A program made the position numbers and the translations under genes. Below are positions 34,441 to 46,439 of a stretch of 64,000 bases of DNA, in pieces. The notes under the pieces were generated by a model. It was not told where the DNA came from, did no database searches, and was given only the letters and a program-made list of their open reading frames with translations. The DNA lies in assembly GCA_033065855.1 (NCBI GenBank), contig JAVXUO010001356.1:1-64000 (forward strand). The letters run 5' to 3'. Source of the stretch: Escallonia rubra (taxonomy: Eukaryota > Streptophyta > Magnoliopsida > Escalloniales > Escalloniaceae). The stretch's first letter is position 1, and each line of letters opens with the position of its first letter.

Positions 34441-35750
34441 CCCTTGCTCTCGTTCCCATCTTTTAAGGTGTCTTCTAAGTCCAAGCTCCTTGTTTCCCTC
34501 CTGTAATTATTTTTACTGGCCGTCTTCATTCTGATGGTTGACCCTTTGGAAGCATAAATATTTGGAGCTCTCATAGTCGAAGGTAGAAGTTCGTTAGATG
34601 CTATTGATGGAGTTTTATGATTGTTTTCTCCTTATTCTGAGCAACTCTTAAGATTTTGATGTGGAGATGTTCTTTAGTTGCTCTCTGTGGCCATGAACTT
34701 TACCACCAAATTGAAGTAGAGTTTTATAGGACTGCTGTGAGGCTTGCACTGCTCTTAGTTTTAAAATTTTGAGCCATCAAGTGTAGTTGATCTGTTGATG
34801 TAAGGTGGAAATGCGGCCAATTGATGATCAATTAAATAAGAACTGAAGAAAGTTTCCTCATATGAGACCGATTGAGAATTAGGTCAGCAAGAAAATCTTG
34901 AGATGGTTTATACATATTCGTTGTGATTCGTTGGGCAAATACTTGGTAATATGAGTATAATGTAACTCGTATAGTCGTTGAGCTACTGTGGAGCAACACG
35001 TAATTAACTGCTGAATCTTAATTTTCAGCTGAAAAACTAGATGTAAAAGCTTATGGTAGTAGGCGACGTTCATTTCGGATTACATGAAAGAATCATCTAG
35101 TTGAAAGAGGACGACTTATTGGTTGAAGACATTGACATTTGCATGAAGTTTATTGCTTTTTGCACCGATGGCATGAAGCTTGAATTTTTGTTTAGAAGCT
35201 TTGTGGAAAATTGCTTAGTATGGGGGCCTTCTTGAACTGGTCAATTTTTTTCGAAGATTGCTTCCAAAAGCTATATTTGACCATCTTTCTTTCCTGCAAG
35301 CCCATCCAAACTCAGTGGTTCCTGAATGATACTAAAGTGGTTGTTCTATCAATACCTATGTCTGTGTCATCCCACTTCTAGTCTGTTTTTGGACCTGTTA
35401 ATGTAGCTCTGATATCCTGCTGATAAAGCCTTCCATCTATTTTTTTCTAATGCTGGAAATCATAGTGCTGATTCTCCCAAATCAAATGCTATAGTGAGTT
35501 CAGGCCCTAAAATGATGTCCCTATGGAAGCGTGCGATAGAGTCCAGCAAAGCATTGTTGCTAGATAAGATTTGCCTTGGTCCTGATGCTCTTTTAAAGAA
35601 GGTAGAGGAATTTGAGAGCAGTTCACAGGCCACAGTGCACTCTTATTCAAAAGGACAGAGTATGATGAAGATTATCAAGATGAGGATTGTAATGAAGATG
35701 AGACCTACAGTAGCGAATATGATTATGATTATGTAATTAGGATGTGAATG
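34441..35750 (+). pseudogene. Unrecognised gene fragment with acidic C-terminal tail
   Basis: The clearest part is 35437-35740. An open stretch, [20 protein letters not shown], is followed by [19 protein letters not shown] and [20 protein letters not shown] neighbouring frame then gives an acidic run ([20 protein letters not shown]) and a stop. Codon-like composition and the acidic tail suggest the last exon of a real gene with a small frame change. I do not recognise the family. It may be a neighbour of the ERD6-like gene moved together with it, or an independent capture. The stretch 34441-35436 holds no other clear exon. Confidence 0.4.
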
Positions 35751-35909
35751 TTGGATATGGTATGGTTGAATACTTGAATGACATTAGCTTGTTTATATAG
35801 TGATGAGTTTATATGCTAGTTAAATTGACTTCGCTATTCATTATTCGTGTTGGATTGGAGCAGGGATTATTTAAATATTCACTATCACGTCTTAGGCCAA
35901 TGTTTTTTT

Positions 35910-36364
35910 TTTTTTGACAAATTTTAGAATTTGCCAGGCAAAAAACTAACGACAATTGCTTAAAAGTGCTGTAAATAGGAACGACATTTTAAAAATAATG
36001 CCGCAAAAACAAAAACGGGCACTTAATGCAAGTGTCGCTAATTTAGCAGCATTTCAAAGATAATGTTGCCAAATAAAAACTGGCACTTTAATGGAAGCGT
36101 CGCTAACTTACGACATTTTTTATCAAAGTGTCGCATATCCAAGTTGACTATTGACTCCATAAGAGGCACTTGAAAGTGTCGCATAAAAGTGTTGTAAGTC
36201 TAACACCGATATGTTTAAGAAGTGTCGGGAAATTCCCGACGCACGAATTTGCGACGCTTGTGAAAAGCGTTAATAAAGTGTCGGGAAACCACTTTGCGAC
36301 ACTTTTACTATCATTGGCGACACTTTTTTAGTGTCGTCTAAACCTTTTTTTTTTTTTTGTAGTG
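35910..36364. mobile_element. CACTA-type element end with GCGACACTTT repeats
   Basis: The right end TTTTTTTTTTTGTAGTG is the inverse of CACTACAAAAAA. Dozens of direct and inverted GCGACACTTTT / AAAGTGTCGC words fill the 450 bp before it, like CACTA subterminal repeats. The opposite terminus is not found. The gene fragments at 32407-35750 lie on the interior side of this end. Confidence 0.55.
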
Positions 36365-36515
36365 ACTCAATTCACGTGGGTAGGGTACGAGTTCTTAAAA
36401 AGGCTACCCGAAAAAAATTGGGTAAAATTTACCCGACCTGTTTTTATCTGTATCCAACCGGGTATTATCCGTACCCGATGGGTATACCTGTTTGTCAGGT
36501 CTACTTGGAGCAGGT
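36365..36515. other. Short degenerate repeat with GGGTA/TACCC words
   Basis: GGGTAGGGTACGAG, CTACCCG, TACCCGACC and GGGTATACC suggest a decayed hAT-type MITE. No ends can be fixed. Confidence 0.3.
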
Positions 36516-39505
36516 GTAGTGCTGTGTGTTTTGTGTGTAATATTAGTGGGTGTTAATGTGTGTGTTGTGTTGCGTAAGAGTGTGTGTGTAGTGTGTGTAG
36601 GGAATGAGTGAAATTAGGGATGTCAATTAGACCCGCACCCGGCGGATCTCCACCCCACCCCGCCCCATTAGGAGCAGGTTATTTTGACTTTGACCGGGTT
36701 ATGGGGCAGGTATGGTATTTTTTTTTAAATCCATAGTGGATTAGGGGCGGGTATGGTATTCTGCCCAACCCGCCCCGCTATCCGACCCACACCGCCCCGT
36801 TATACACCAGCTAATCTCTGCCGTCCATCTACGTATATATATAGTCCCAACCCTAATTATTTCTATCTTTTCTTCATTCAGCCAAGCTACCGCCGCGGCC
36901 TCCTTGCTCCCCTTTCCTCTCTCTCCCCTGCAAACTGTCAACGTCCACGTCCACCTCCACCTCGACGACCACCGTCCAGCTCTCCTTCGCATCTCTACCT
37001 CGGCGACCACAATCCACCTTTCCCCCACATCGTCGACTTCCACCTCTCGGTGACTGTCCAGCTCTCCCTCGCATAAACGGCCTACACCTCCACCTCGGCA
37101 ACCATAGTCTACCGCTCTCCCGCATTGTCGGCTTCCACCTCCACCACGGCGATCACTGTCCACCTCTCCCCCGCACAAACGACGTCCACCTCCACCTCGG
37201 CGATCACTGTCCACCGTCCACCATCGAGGATAATTAGCTTATCTAGTCTCAATTTCACTCGGATCCTTCGTGATTTGTCACTTGTTTTTGTTTTGTGGTT
37301 GAACTGTTGTCTTTTAGTTAATTTTTCTTTTTTTGGTTTTGTGATTGAATTTTTAATTATTCAGTGTTATGTGAAGTGATGAACCATGAGAATTGTAGTG
37401 AACTGTGATTGATTACTTGCCTGAAATGACAAACTAAACGGAGTTCTGAGAGTGCTACTGGGGAAGGGCGGGGCGGATCGGGGCGGGGACGGGTTTTTCA
37501 TTCTTTGTTAAAGTCGGTTATGGTATCGTATATAAATAACCCGGTGGCGAGGCGGAGTGGTGTTTTAGGGATACCGGGGCGGGTACGGATTTTATAAGAT
37601 CCACATTCGACCCGCGCCCATTGCCATCCCTAGAGTGAATAGGTGTGTATGCGTGAGTTGATACTGGAAAAAGGGTTGTGCGCTGTGGGAGAAAGGAAGA
37701 AGACAGTGGGTGAACAATGATGGGTTTATGCTGAATAGTGGTACACTATGCTTGTACAGTTGTACCACATGGTTGTTGGGTATCATTTAATTGTAAAAAA
37801 ATGCTAAAACTTTACAAAAAGGTTCTCAGGAAAATATTAGAATTACTGTTGAAATTTCAGATTTTTCTGATATAGTTTGATATTTTTAATATTTTCTGCA
37901 ACTTCAGTTTCTCTAAAATTAGTTTGGAGCCTTTAATATTCTTCTGGGGAAATTATTGTAATGATTTTATTATACAATTAAGTTTCAGTTTCATAATTTT
38001 TAGAGTTGATTTGTTACTAAATCCGTCTCGTATTTGATTTAGCAAAACTGATGATTTTAAAATGGTTTCGGTGCTTTTTAAATCCTAATTTCAGTTTCAG
38101 TATTTTTCCTATACATTATGAAACTACTATGAAAATTATGGGACTCTGATTTGAGCTAGAAGTATTAATTATTATTTTGGGGCTTTCACTGGTATTTAAG
38201 AAAATCATTTTTAATTCAAAAATATTAAAAAATTCAGAAAATTTATATTGTAACTTGTTATGCTGTTTTAAGGTATAAAATTATTTTAGAAGTATTTATT
38301 ATGAATTTTAGAATGTCTTAATGCGTTATAAAGTGTGTAGGGTTATCAATTAGATTTAGCCGTTCGAGGGATACGATTCGTTTTTGTTTACGGTAAGAGT
38401 GTCGGAGTGAGCAACGATTAAGAATTAGCATTAGATTAATTGTTTGTGAGGCTAGGTTGTATTCTAATAATTTATCTGCTAATTTAGGTTAATTCGAGGT
38501 TTGTAAGAGGTTGAATAGCAGCGAGCGCATTTCTTGGATCGAGGTAAGGAATTTCTTCTGAAACCCTATTTCTTCAAATTGACATCGTAAATATTCTTTC
38601 TAAATTGTTATTGACGTTTCCATTGGACTCAATTATAATTGTGATGAAATTTCATCGATTGCCAATAAATACCCTGCTTTGAGCCTGATATGTTTATTGA
38701 ATATTCCTTTTCGATGCTGCGTATTTATTTCTCGTTATACATCGATTTAATCATTGCATCATCGATTATTGCACTCTGCATATTGACATGAGTTAGTATA
38801 TTGAGGAGTTATAAGGATGGTCTGTATCGGGGGTGATATAAGGATGGTCTGTTATTGTCGGGAGATGCTAGTACCTTAGGGGTCTAGCTAGTGTTCATAT
38901 GCATATATAACTATATTTTTAGTGAGCACTGCCTGTGTGGCTTTCCTAAGTGTTACCCTGCACTGCCTGTGTGGATTTCCTAAGTGTTATCCTGCACTGC
39001 TTGTGTGGCTTTGCATTGTACTCATGTTCAATATCATCTGCATTGTTTCAGTGAAATCGAAAGTATATCTATTGAATCCTGAATTGAGAAATTAAGATTA
39101 TCTTTTCCCATTTTGTCATTGATATAATTTTTTTTTCAAATCGTTTGTATTCTCTATTGAATATTGAGCGACCTTACTTAGCTCTCGAAAGCTCACTCCC
39201 TTTTATGTTTCATTCTGCAATAAATAATCGTCAGTAAGATTTCGGAACGAACAAGCTTGATTTCAGAATAGCTTAATGCTTTCATTATTTGTTTATTTAA
39301 GCCTTGTGAGGGAACCAATGTATAATGTAATAAATTAGGTACTTTACATTTGTTTTGTGATGAAAGCGATTTGCTAAGACAATTGAGTTATTGTAGAGCT
39401 CTGATCTGGATGCTATTGGGTTTCTTTAGTGGAATTAAATCGATTAGATATTTGAGGATCTGATCGATTGATCAGTTAACGCTTCGGAAATTCCGGGGTG
39501 TTACA
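36516..39505 (+). repeat. LTR-related repeat, copy B, interrupted by a hAT MITE
   Basis: Copy B of the family at 26917-29176. It ends CCGGGGTGTTACA at 39505, like the CGGGGCGTTACA LTR end at 31546, so this is a Gypsy-type LTR. The left part is GT-rich. A MITE occupies 36615-37632. Three tandem copies of CACTGCCTGTGTGGCTTTCC-type units lie at 38928-39015. Copy B may be a 3' LTR partner of copy A or a separate insertion; divergence is high and the element is old and broken. Confidence 0.55.
36615..37632. mobile_element. hAT-type MITE nested in LTR copy B
   Basis: Ends are TAGGGATGTCAATTAGACCC and, inverted, TAGGGATGGCAATGGGCGCG. Flanks GAGTGAAAT and GAGTGAAT agree apart from one A, fitting an 8-bp hAT duplication. 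LTR homology resumes on both sides. The interior is C-rich (36880-37230) and non-coding; long open frames there are compositional. Confidence 0.65.
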
Positions 39506-40498
39506 AATATACCAATCTATTAATACTTCATTTTGACAATCATGCCCTTACATTTTTTTTCTAATATGACAATTAAAATCCATAGACCCAAAAAATAACT
39601 TATGAGATTTAGAATAAAAACATGATCCGATAATTAATCTAAATTTTGATAGGATCTTTATTTTTATATCTAATTAATTTTGCAGAAGTGATGAGGGTTT
39701 TCTGTAAGCCCTATGTAATTCTAAAATTGATTCTAATCATTCTAAAACTCAACATAATCATTATACTGACTTATTAAGACTTAATATTAATTATTGTATC
39801 TTCAAAACTACTCTTTGATATGAATATAAAAGCTCATATATATAAAAAATGAAAAATATACTTTCCATTTAGAAGAAAAAACTAATGTTACAATTAAAAT
39901 TAAACAACTTATGAGACCTAGAAAAAAAATGATCTAACAATTAATTTGAATTTTGATAGGTACCTTATTTTTAAATTTGATTAATTTTGCAAGAATAATG
40001 AGGGTTGTATAATTTAAAAATTAATTCCAAATATTTTAGAACTCAACCTAATCAATACACCAACTTATTATGACTATTGTATTCTTAAAATTACTCTTTA
40101 ATGTGAATATAACATATTAGATTTAGAAGGGAAAAAATGACGTTCAAATGCACTATATATATATATATATATAAAAAGAGAGACAGATCGACACCATCGT
40201 CAGTCCACCATCATCCCAGCTACATCGACAGGCTTCACGCACGGCCTTTCATCGCCACAACCGCGATGGACACCATCGCATCTTCACCACATCAATTACC
40301 ATTCAAACATCAAACACCCCTACTTTGCAACAACATAGATTTCCCAAAATGATTGTTAATATTGTTGATGTCAACGGTAAGGGCTTCTTATCTAGATAAT
40401 CGAGTCCAGTTGCTTTCAAGAGTTGAGAATGTACAGAGACAGAGTTATAAGGTGAGAGATTTATTGTTTATTCATGTGTAGCTTAGATGGTTGGACGA
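39506..40498. repeat. AT-rich tandem duplication
   Basis: Two imperfect direct copies, about 39541-39870 and 39885-40130, share ACTTATGAGA, GATAATTAATYTRAATTTTG, TTAATTTTGCA, ATGAGGGTT and ACTCAACMTAATCA. A (TA)n run follows at 40151-40172. No gene. Confidence 0.55.
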
Positions 40499-40506
40499 TG
40501 TGGGGT

Positions 40507-42021
40507 TAGTGGCGAAACCAGGATTTCAGTTCAAAGGGTGCAAAAAATATATCGAAATCACTAAATTTTTTTATAATTAAAATAATATACAAAAACTGAG
40601 TGTACTTTCTGATTTTCTTGAAAACTAAGAAATTTTCTGGAGCATTTCAAATCGTCTATCCAAACAAAGACCGAAATGAGTATGTATCGTTATCTTTCTC
40701 GAAACTTGTGCATTCTTCAGAATAATCTCTACGAAAATAAGATCAAACTCTTGACGCAAGTTCTTTATCATAAATGTATTGAGCCACCGGAAAAAAAGAT
40801 ATAGGCAGATAGTTATGAAGTTTGATGTCATCAGAGAGATTCTAGTGGCAATGAAAAAAGAAGTTAAATTGCAATCTAGGTAAATTCCTATCACGTTAAA
40901 GGAGCATCTCCATTAGCAAGCTTTGGGTGCTTTTAGTTCGAATCTTTCAGCAGTGGACCATAAATTCAACATCTATCCGCTTGAAAAGCACAACATGTAA
41001 ACAAAAAATATCCATCTGATTCATTGGATTTTCCCCTCAAACTTTTTTCGATAACCTACAATAGCTTTTGGTACATGTAAATATTTAACTGAATGATTGA
41101 CAAATCACCTAGGATAAAAATAATATGCAAAGTCAAGCTTTCGTGTATTAAATCTATTCTAAAGTTCGCATATAGTCAAAAAGGAAAAATTGCAAGGGAG
41201 ACATGGAGCAGCAATTCAACACCCACCACCGTTATCCATTGAGGCATTTCCTCAAACAGTTAGAGGACAATCGGACAGACCTAAACTATATAACATAAAA
41301 GCTAGCACGATTTACTTCCCATAACTAGGGTTAGAGTTTCAATCATTGGTAGATAAAAAACGTAGGATTAGAAGAGCTATAATTGCAAAGAATCTTACCT
41401 AGTATGTTCAGCTTCTCTTTGCTCGTCTCTTAAAGATTGTTTCGATGCTTCTTCGGTTTGCTTTGAATGATAAACGTTTGGTTAATTTCATCGAAAAATT
41501 TGACGGTCCAGAAATTAAGACGAGGGTACGTTGGGTCGAGTGACTAGATAAAAGCTTTTAATGATCAAATGCAATGGTAATGGTAATTAGAACGAAATGG
41601 GTGGGATTTGTCCACAGTCCACCTTGATATGTGGATTATTAAACATTTTACATGTACCCAAAAGAAAGAAATCTAATAAATGCAAGATGGAAAATTTTCC
41701 CACCTTCGATAAGAGAAAATCTATTTAATTAGCTCCACTCGGCTGTATTGATTCGAGGAGGAGAGGAGCCTGAGCTAAGGGTGAGGCCAGAGAGGGTCGA
41801 GAGAGCCCCTGCCGGTTGTTGTATGGCCGTCTGGGTGAGAGTTTGAGAAAGTAGGGCAGAGTCGCAAAGAGAGAACTAGAGAGGTGATGGTGAATGGAGA
41901 CTCTGGAGAGAGAGAGTCAGGCAGAGAGACTGAGGGACAGAGTATGTTAAGGGAAAAAAATTCTTCTTGAAGTTCAAGGGGTACATTAGCACCCCTTGGT
42001 GCCAACGTGGTTCCGCCCCTG
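40507..42021. mobile_element. hAT-like element (1.5 kb), non-autonomous or decayed
   Basis: The left end TAGTGGCGAAACCAGG and inverted right end CAGGGGCGGAACCACG are related, and each is followed by GGGGTGC-like sequence. Flanks TGTGGGGT (40499-40506) and TGTGGGGC (42022-42029) match at 7 of 8. The end type is the same as in the element inside SC35 (2357-2907). The interior has no convincing transposase. Confidence 0.7.
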
Positions 42022-42029
42022 TGTGGGGC

Positions 42030-43700
42030 AAGAGTGACCGTGAGGTTATATGCGGCGCTGATGTTTTTATACTGATCATTAATGCCACCTACATGTCGGC
42101 TCATTTTGTAATTGCGATGGTTTGAAGGGATTTTTGCCGGGAATAAGAACCCTAAACTCATACGCCATAAAAAAACGCATTTCATCGGGAATAAGAACCC
42201 TCACACGCCATAAAAACTCTTTAAATTAGTCATTTACGCCAAAATTATAAGTTTGGGTTTGGGGAAATTGGGGGTGAATTGTTGCTATTTTCTAGCAATT
42301 GGCTTTTAGCAGTTGTAGTCGATGTGCGGTGGTGATGGGGACGTTGGTATCGTAGCTGCCACCGTTTGGGCTTGCTGTGGTTAGGCGGCAGTTGTGAGAT
42401 TAGGGGAGAAGAAGAAAGAAGAGGCAAAGAAAGGAAAATAAGTTTACCTTTTGTATTTTTGATTTTGATATCTATGAAAATAACACTTTTTTTTTATATA
42501 ACTTTGCCCCTGACAAAAACTTAGGTGAGAGGCACGAATCAAAATATTGGGTCGGAGCAATTTTGTAGAAGCGTCGGATAAGAGCTCCGGATAAGATAAA
42601 AATAATTCTATCCCACTTTAATGAGATAACTCTGTACCCTTTTTTTTGGGGGAGGGGGGGATTTTATCCCAAGCACTTGGGATTAAAAAAAAAGAAAAAG
42701 AAAAAAGACAATGAGAACAGAAAAGTGAGGAAGGACTGCATTGCATAGCAGCACCCACCACAGCCACAACATCATCCACTGTTGCCACAGAAACCATCTC
42801 CGCCGACAACTATTGTTGCTGACCAGTCTCTTCTGCTTCCATCTCCGTCTCTCTTTCAATTCCTCATCTTTTTTTTCTTCAGATTTTCTTCCGACTAAGT
42901 AATTGCTGCCTAAAAAATTTGATTTGCTTAATCTTCTAGACCTAGGTTTTAATTATTGTACCATTTTAAAATTATTTGGGTGTGTAAAATTAAAATACCC
43001 CGAAGTGTTGGATAAAATGTCCAAAAGAGATTAGAAGAAAAACATGCATCAAAAAGCTTCTTAGACAGCGGTCTACTGAGCTAATGAGCTATACTGTCTA
43101 TAAAATGTTCACTAGTGGGCTGTGCACCAAGAGGGTCATCATATAGGCCAAAATCTGGCCAAGTACAGTTAACAAGATATGACTGACAGGAGGTATTCTA
43201 GCTTATGTTATCCGATCCGAATGAATAAATCTAGCGCGTGAAATGCAGGCTTTAAAGGGTTAAATGTTTCTACGGATGAAACTCTAGTGGTTAAGCAAGA
43301 CGATGATACAAACTATATAGAGAGTTATTTGCAAAGCGTACTTTCAATATGCATATATATTGCATTGAATCAAAAGGTACAAATCCAAAGCAACTCGTAT
43401 AAGTAAAACAATAACGCACTTTCAGTCCCTGCTAATATAAACGATTTGGATAATGGTTGATGTGTGGAAGTTGTCGCACAACAACTTAATGGTTGAATTT
43501 ACGGTAGAGTGGTAGGATACACTAAATTATTTGGGGCAGTACATTGCTGCTAAAAGTGATAAGCAGAAAAACGATTTCAATAATATATTATTTGAGACGT
43601 AAACATGGGGAACCAAACATACTGACGTAAACATGGGAAACCAAATATATTTTTACAAACATTTTCGCATAGTGAAACTAGTCCACTCGTGATTCTTATT
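42030..43700. other. No recognisable gene
   Basis: Mixed sequence with homopolymer runs (42485, 42641-42660) and no protein I recognise. 43700 begins the 3' flank of GRP-B. Confidence 0.4.
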
Positions 43701-43702
43701 TG

Positions 43703-43718
43703 TACTTCTAAGGAAGTA
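43703..43718 (-). promoter_or_regulatory. 3' UTR hairpin-like 16-mer shared with GRP-A
   Basis: TACTTCTAAGGAAGTA, identical to 13526-13541, 50 bp beyond the GRP-B stop. An AATAAG/AAATAAG poly(A)-like signal lies just beyond it on the minus strand. Confidence 0.45.
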
Positions 43719-43767
43719 TTCATATATATTGCAACGCCTGGGAGTTGTTTGTAAACAGGCATCTGCT

Positions 43768-44814
43768 TCAGTTGTGAGGCTCTGCTTGCACGGCCTCACC
43801 TGCAAACCGGCAACAACCGTAGTGGCATCGGCCATGGTAGCAACCGCCACCTCCATAACCCCCTCCGCCACCTCCATAACCCCCACGGCCTCCGTAGCCA
43901 CCGCGTCCACCATAACCGCCCCCAGGGTACCCTCCATAACCGCCACGTCCACCATATCCACCACCGGGGTATCCTCCATTTCCTCCTCCGCCTCCGGGAT
44001 ATCCTCCATATCCGCCACCTCCGTACTTGGCTTCCTTTTCCCCATTTGCCCCCTTTACTGCCTCAGCTGCACATGTAATATGGACATGCATGTTAAGCAA
44101 AAACACCACGAAAAAATGATAGAAGGAAGGACTTGCATGTTAAGCAAAAACCTAAAACGTGCCAATTATCTTAAGCACACACCAAAACCAGAGGCAATGA
44201 CAAGTGGTATTGTTAAAAAACAATGCCTTGTTGTGTTAAAGTTGATTACAAGGCAACAATTAATATGTTTAATGGCACAAGTTACCATTGTCACGTATAT
44301 TAACTCCCTCAATACAATCCCTCAAGACAATCATGCTCACCCACATGCGACATAAATTTATTCTTGTAATTAAGAAGTGAATAAGCCTATGTCTTGCGTA
44401 TCATGATTCAAATGACTTTAAACAGAAAGTATATACCCTTAAATGACAGTGATACTTCACGAAGCAACTTTTAGATAGCAAAGTGAGATGATGAAAATAC
44501 TGTTATTCCCTAATTTAACTATATGTAGGGAAATAATGAGGATTTCATGCTTGCTCTCATTCAACATAAAGACTCACAATGGCGTGAACTCTCGTTGGCA
44601 CACCATTTTTGAACCACTGTGAGGTATAATGGCCAATTCCAACTATATATCACGCAATCTCAGGTATACATGAAGAGTTTAGAAAAGACCGAAACTCACT
44701 GTTAACTGTAGATTTGGTGGATGTCTCGGCCAATTCCCTAGCTGCAACCTCTGAGGAAATGAGAAGAAAAATGGCCAATGAAAGGCCAAGATAGAGAACT
44801 GCCTTGGAAACCAT
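43768..44814 (-). CDS. Glycine-rich secreted protein GRP-B (two exons, 137 aa)
   Basis: Exon 1 is 44700-44814 and exon 2 is 43768-44066 on the minus strand (GTGAGT donor, ATGTGCAG acceptor, phase 1). Exon 1 encodes MVSKAVLYLGLSLAIFLLIS then SEVAARELAETSTKSTVN, with the signal peptide probably cut after EVAA. Exon 2 reads TEAVKGANGEKEAKYGGGGY, then GGYP/GGRGGY repeats, then CYHGRCHYGCCRFAGEAVQA and EPHN. It is a close paralogue of GRP-A: same intron position and phase, 115-nt first exon in both, same tail. The intron is about 630 bp against 279 bp in GRP-A. It is predicted to be an apoplastic or cell-wall protein. All coding signals are intact. Confidence 0.9.
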
Positions 44815-44891
44815 TTTCTTCCTTAAACTATATGCTCTTTTGACTAGTACTGTGATGCCAAAGGATAATAATACCAGTGTGCTCTTGTTTC

Positions 44892-44899
44892 TATTTATA
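44892..44899 (-). promoter_or_regulatory. TATA box of GRP-B
   Basis: The minus strand reads TATAAATA, 78-85 bp upstream of the ATG. Farther up are blocks shared with GRP-A (GATGGCCCATGAT, GAGTGATTAG, CCTTTGTACTT-like) and a TTGACC W-box-like word on the plus strand near 45065. Confidence 0.7.
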
Positions 44900-46439
44900 G
44901 ACAGAAATTCAAGCTAACATAGGGTTTTTTTTTTTGGGTGGTGGGGGGGGCGGCACTGGGGGTGTGGGGGAGCGAGAGAGATGGCCCATGATGTAGTTGG
45001 CAGCTGAAAGAGTGATTAGCTTTCAATACTATCAAAGTCGTTCTTACCTCGCGGTTGGGTTCCATCTTGACCAAATCAAATGTCCTTTGTACTTTCTTTC
45101 CACTGGCTAGGTCATCTCGATCAAATCAATTTTTTATGTCGGAAGACATAACGCTATCTTACCAGATCGAGCTATTAGCTTGTTTTTAGACACCTATGGC
45201 GCAAAACACTGCATGTTTGTCAATCATTGTGACATTTTGTTCGTGGGATGAAGGATATGAACTCCTTCATTTTCTGTTTTCATTTTATTGTTGGCATGTA
45301 CAAATTAAAGTTTCAATATGATAAGTTATCTTAAAAACAAAAACAAAAACAAAAACAAAAAAAGTTTCATTATGATACACTGAAACATCCGAGACGTTTC
45401 CATAAAAAATTGGACGTATTGCTATATATGCTACTGACAATTTCTCTATGGCCGGCAACTACTGTTAACACCAAAAAAATAAGTTCTCAACTGATAGGTC
45501 ATTGGCTTAAACAGAATCGATAACCATTAAAAGTTGATGATTTGTCCTCAAATAATTGCCATTAAATGGCTTTAAGGTTCAGACTATTATTTCAAAAGGA
45601 GATGACGATAGATGCAAGTTTCAAATTGGAAGTTATTTTTTAATGTTAAGAAGATCGATAACTTCAGAAGTGTGTTCTTATTGATACCAAGGAAGTGGGT
45701 TCACAGTCTACGTGGAGGTGCCATAAAAAATACAGTCCGAGTCAGATGCCAAGTATGCTGATCTGGGACACATCAAGGATGGAGAAATGGTAGAGACTAA
45801 AGGCTTTACAGACATAGCCTGAGGATGGCAATACTGTGAAGGCTATGACGCGGGATGAATACACGACGACAATCACAGTCCGATGCTTAGGTCTAGAGTC
45901 AATGTCCGGCATTAGGGTTCTCTGTGTTTCTCTCTCTAGAATTCTAGAGTAAGAAAGAAAAGGTGATAATGAGTTCTGAAATATCTCTCCTAAAAATGAA
46001 TTCTCAAGACCCCTAGGGGTTGAGATTATGATGTCATCAAGCGACACTAGCACTAGCTCTACGGGAGTGGCACGTCATTGAGGGGCCACAAATGTCAGTG
46101 TTCATTCGGACTGTCGGATCGCATATTCATCTGGCCTGTCCCACATAGTGTCGCTCTGTCTGTCCGGAAATACTGGCCCACACAGCGTCGGTGTGGTCAG
46201 AGAGCTCCCTTGATCTAGCCACTAGTCCAAAGCCTTTGTAGAGTCCCATAGGGTATCGAGAGACACCAAAGACCTGTCAGCGATGGAGAAAACCCATCGC
46301 CCAACTGTCAGGCGGACTAGGCGCGATGCCCTTCTGAGACCTGCTCCTATCTTAGAGTGACCCAGGGGTCATAGTCCCCAAGGGTGCCGATGAAAGCCCC
46401 TTAGTGCCGAAGCACATAAACTAGTCACACAGACACCTT
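44900..46439. other. GRP-B promoter, then intergenic sequence
   Basis: The first ~220 bp is the conserved promoter, including a G-rich spacer (44936-44975). An (AAAAAC)n run is at 45332-45362. Nothing else is recognised; the 103-codon minus frame at 45742-46053 is unsupported. Confidence 0.4.

Noticed and set aside
36741-37214. 157-codon Gly/Arg-rich minus frame
   Set aside because: It lies in the C-rich interior of a hAT MITE and has internal repetition of DSDRRGGGG-type units without known homologues.
43045-43125. tRNA-like string (GCGGTCTACTGAGCTAATGAGC)
   Set aside because: No acceptor stem or T-arm could be folded; probably a chance resemblance or a very old SINE piece.
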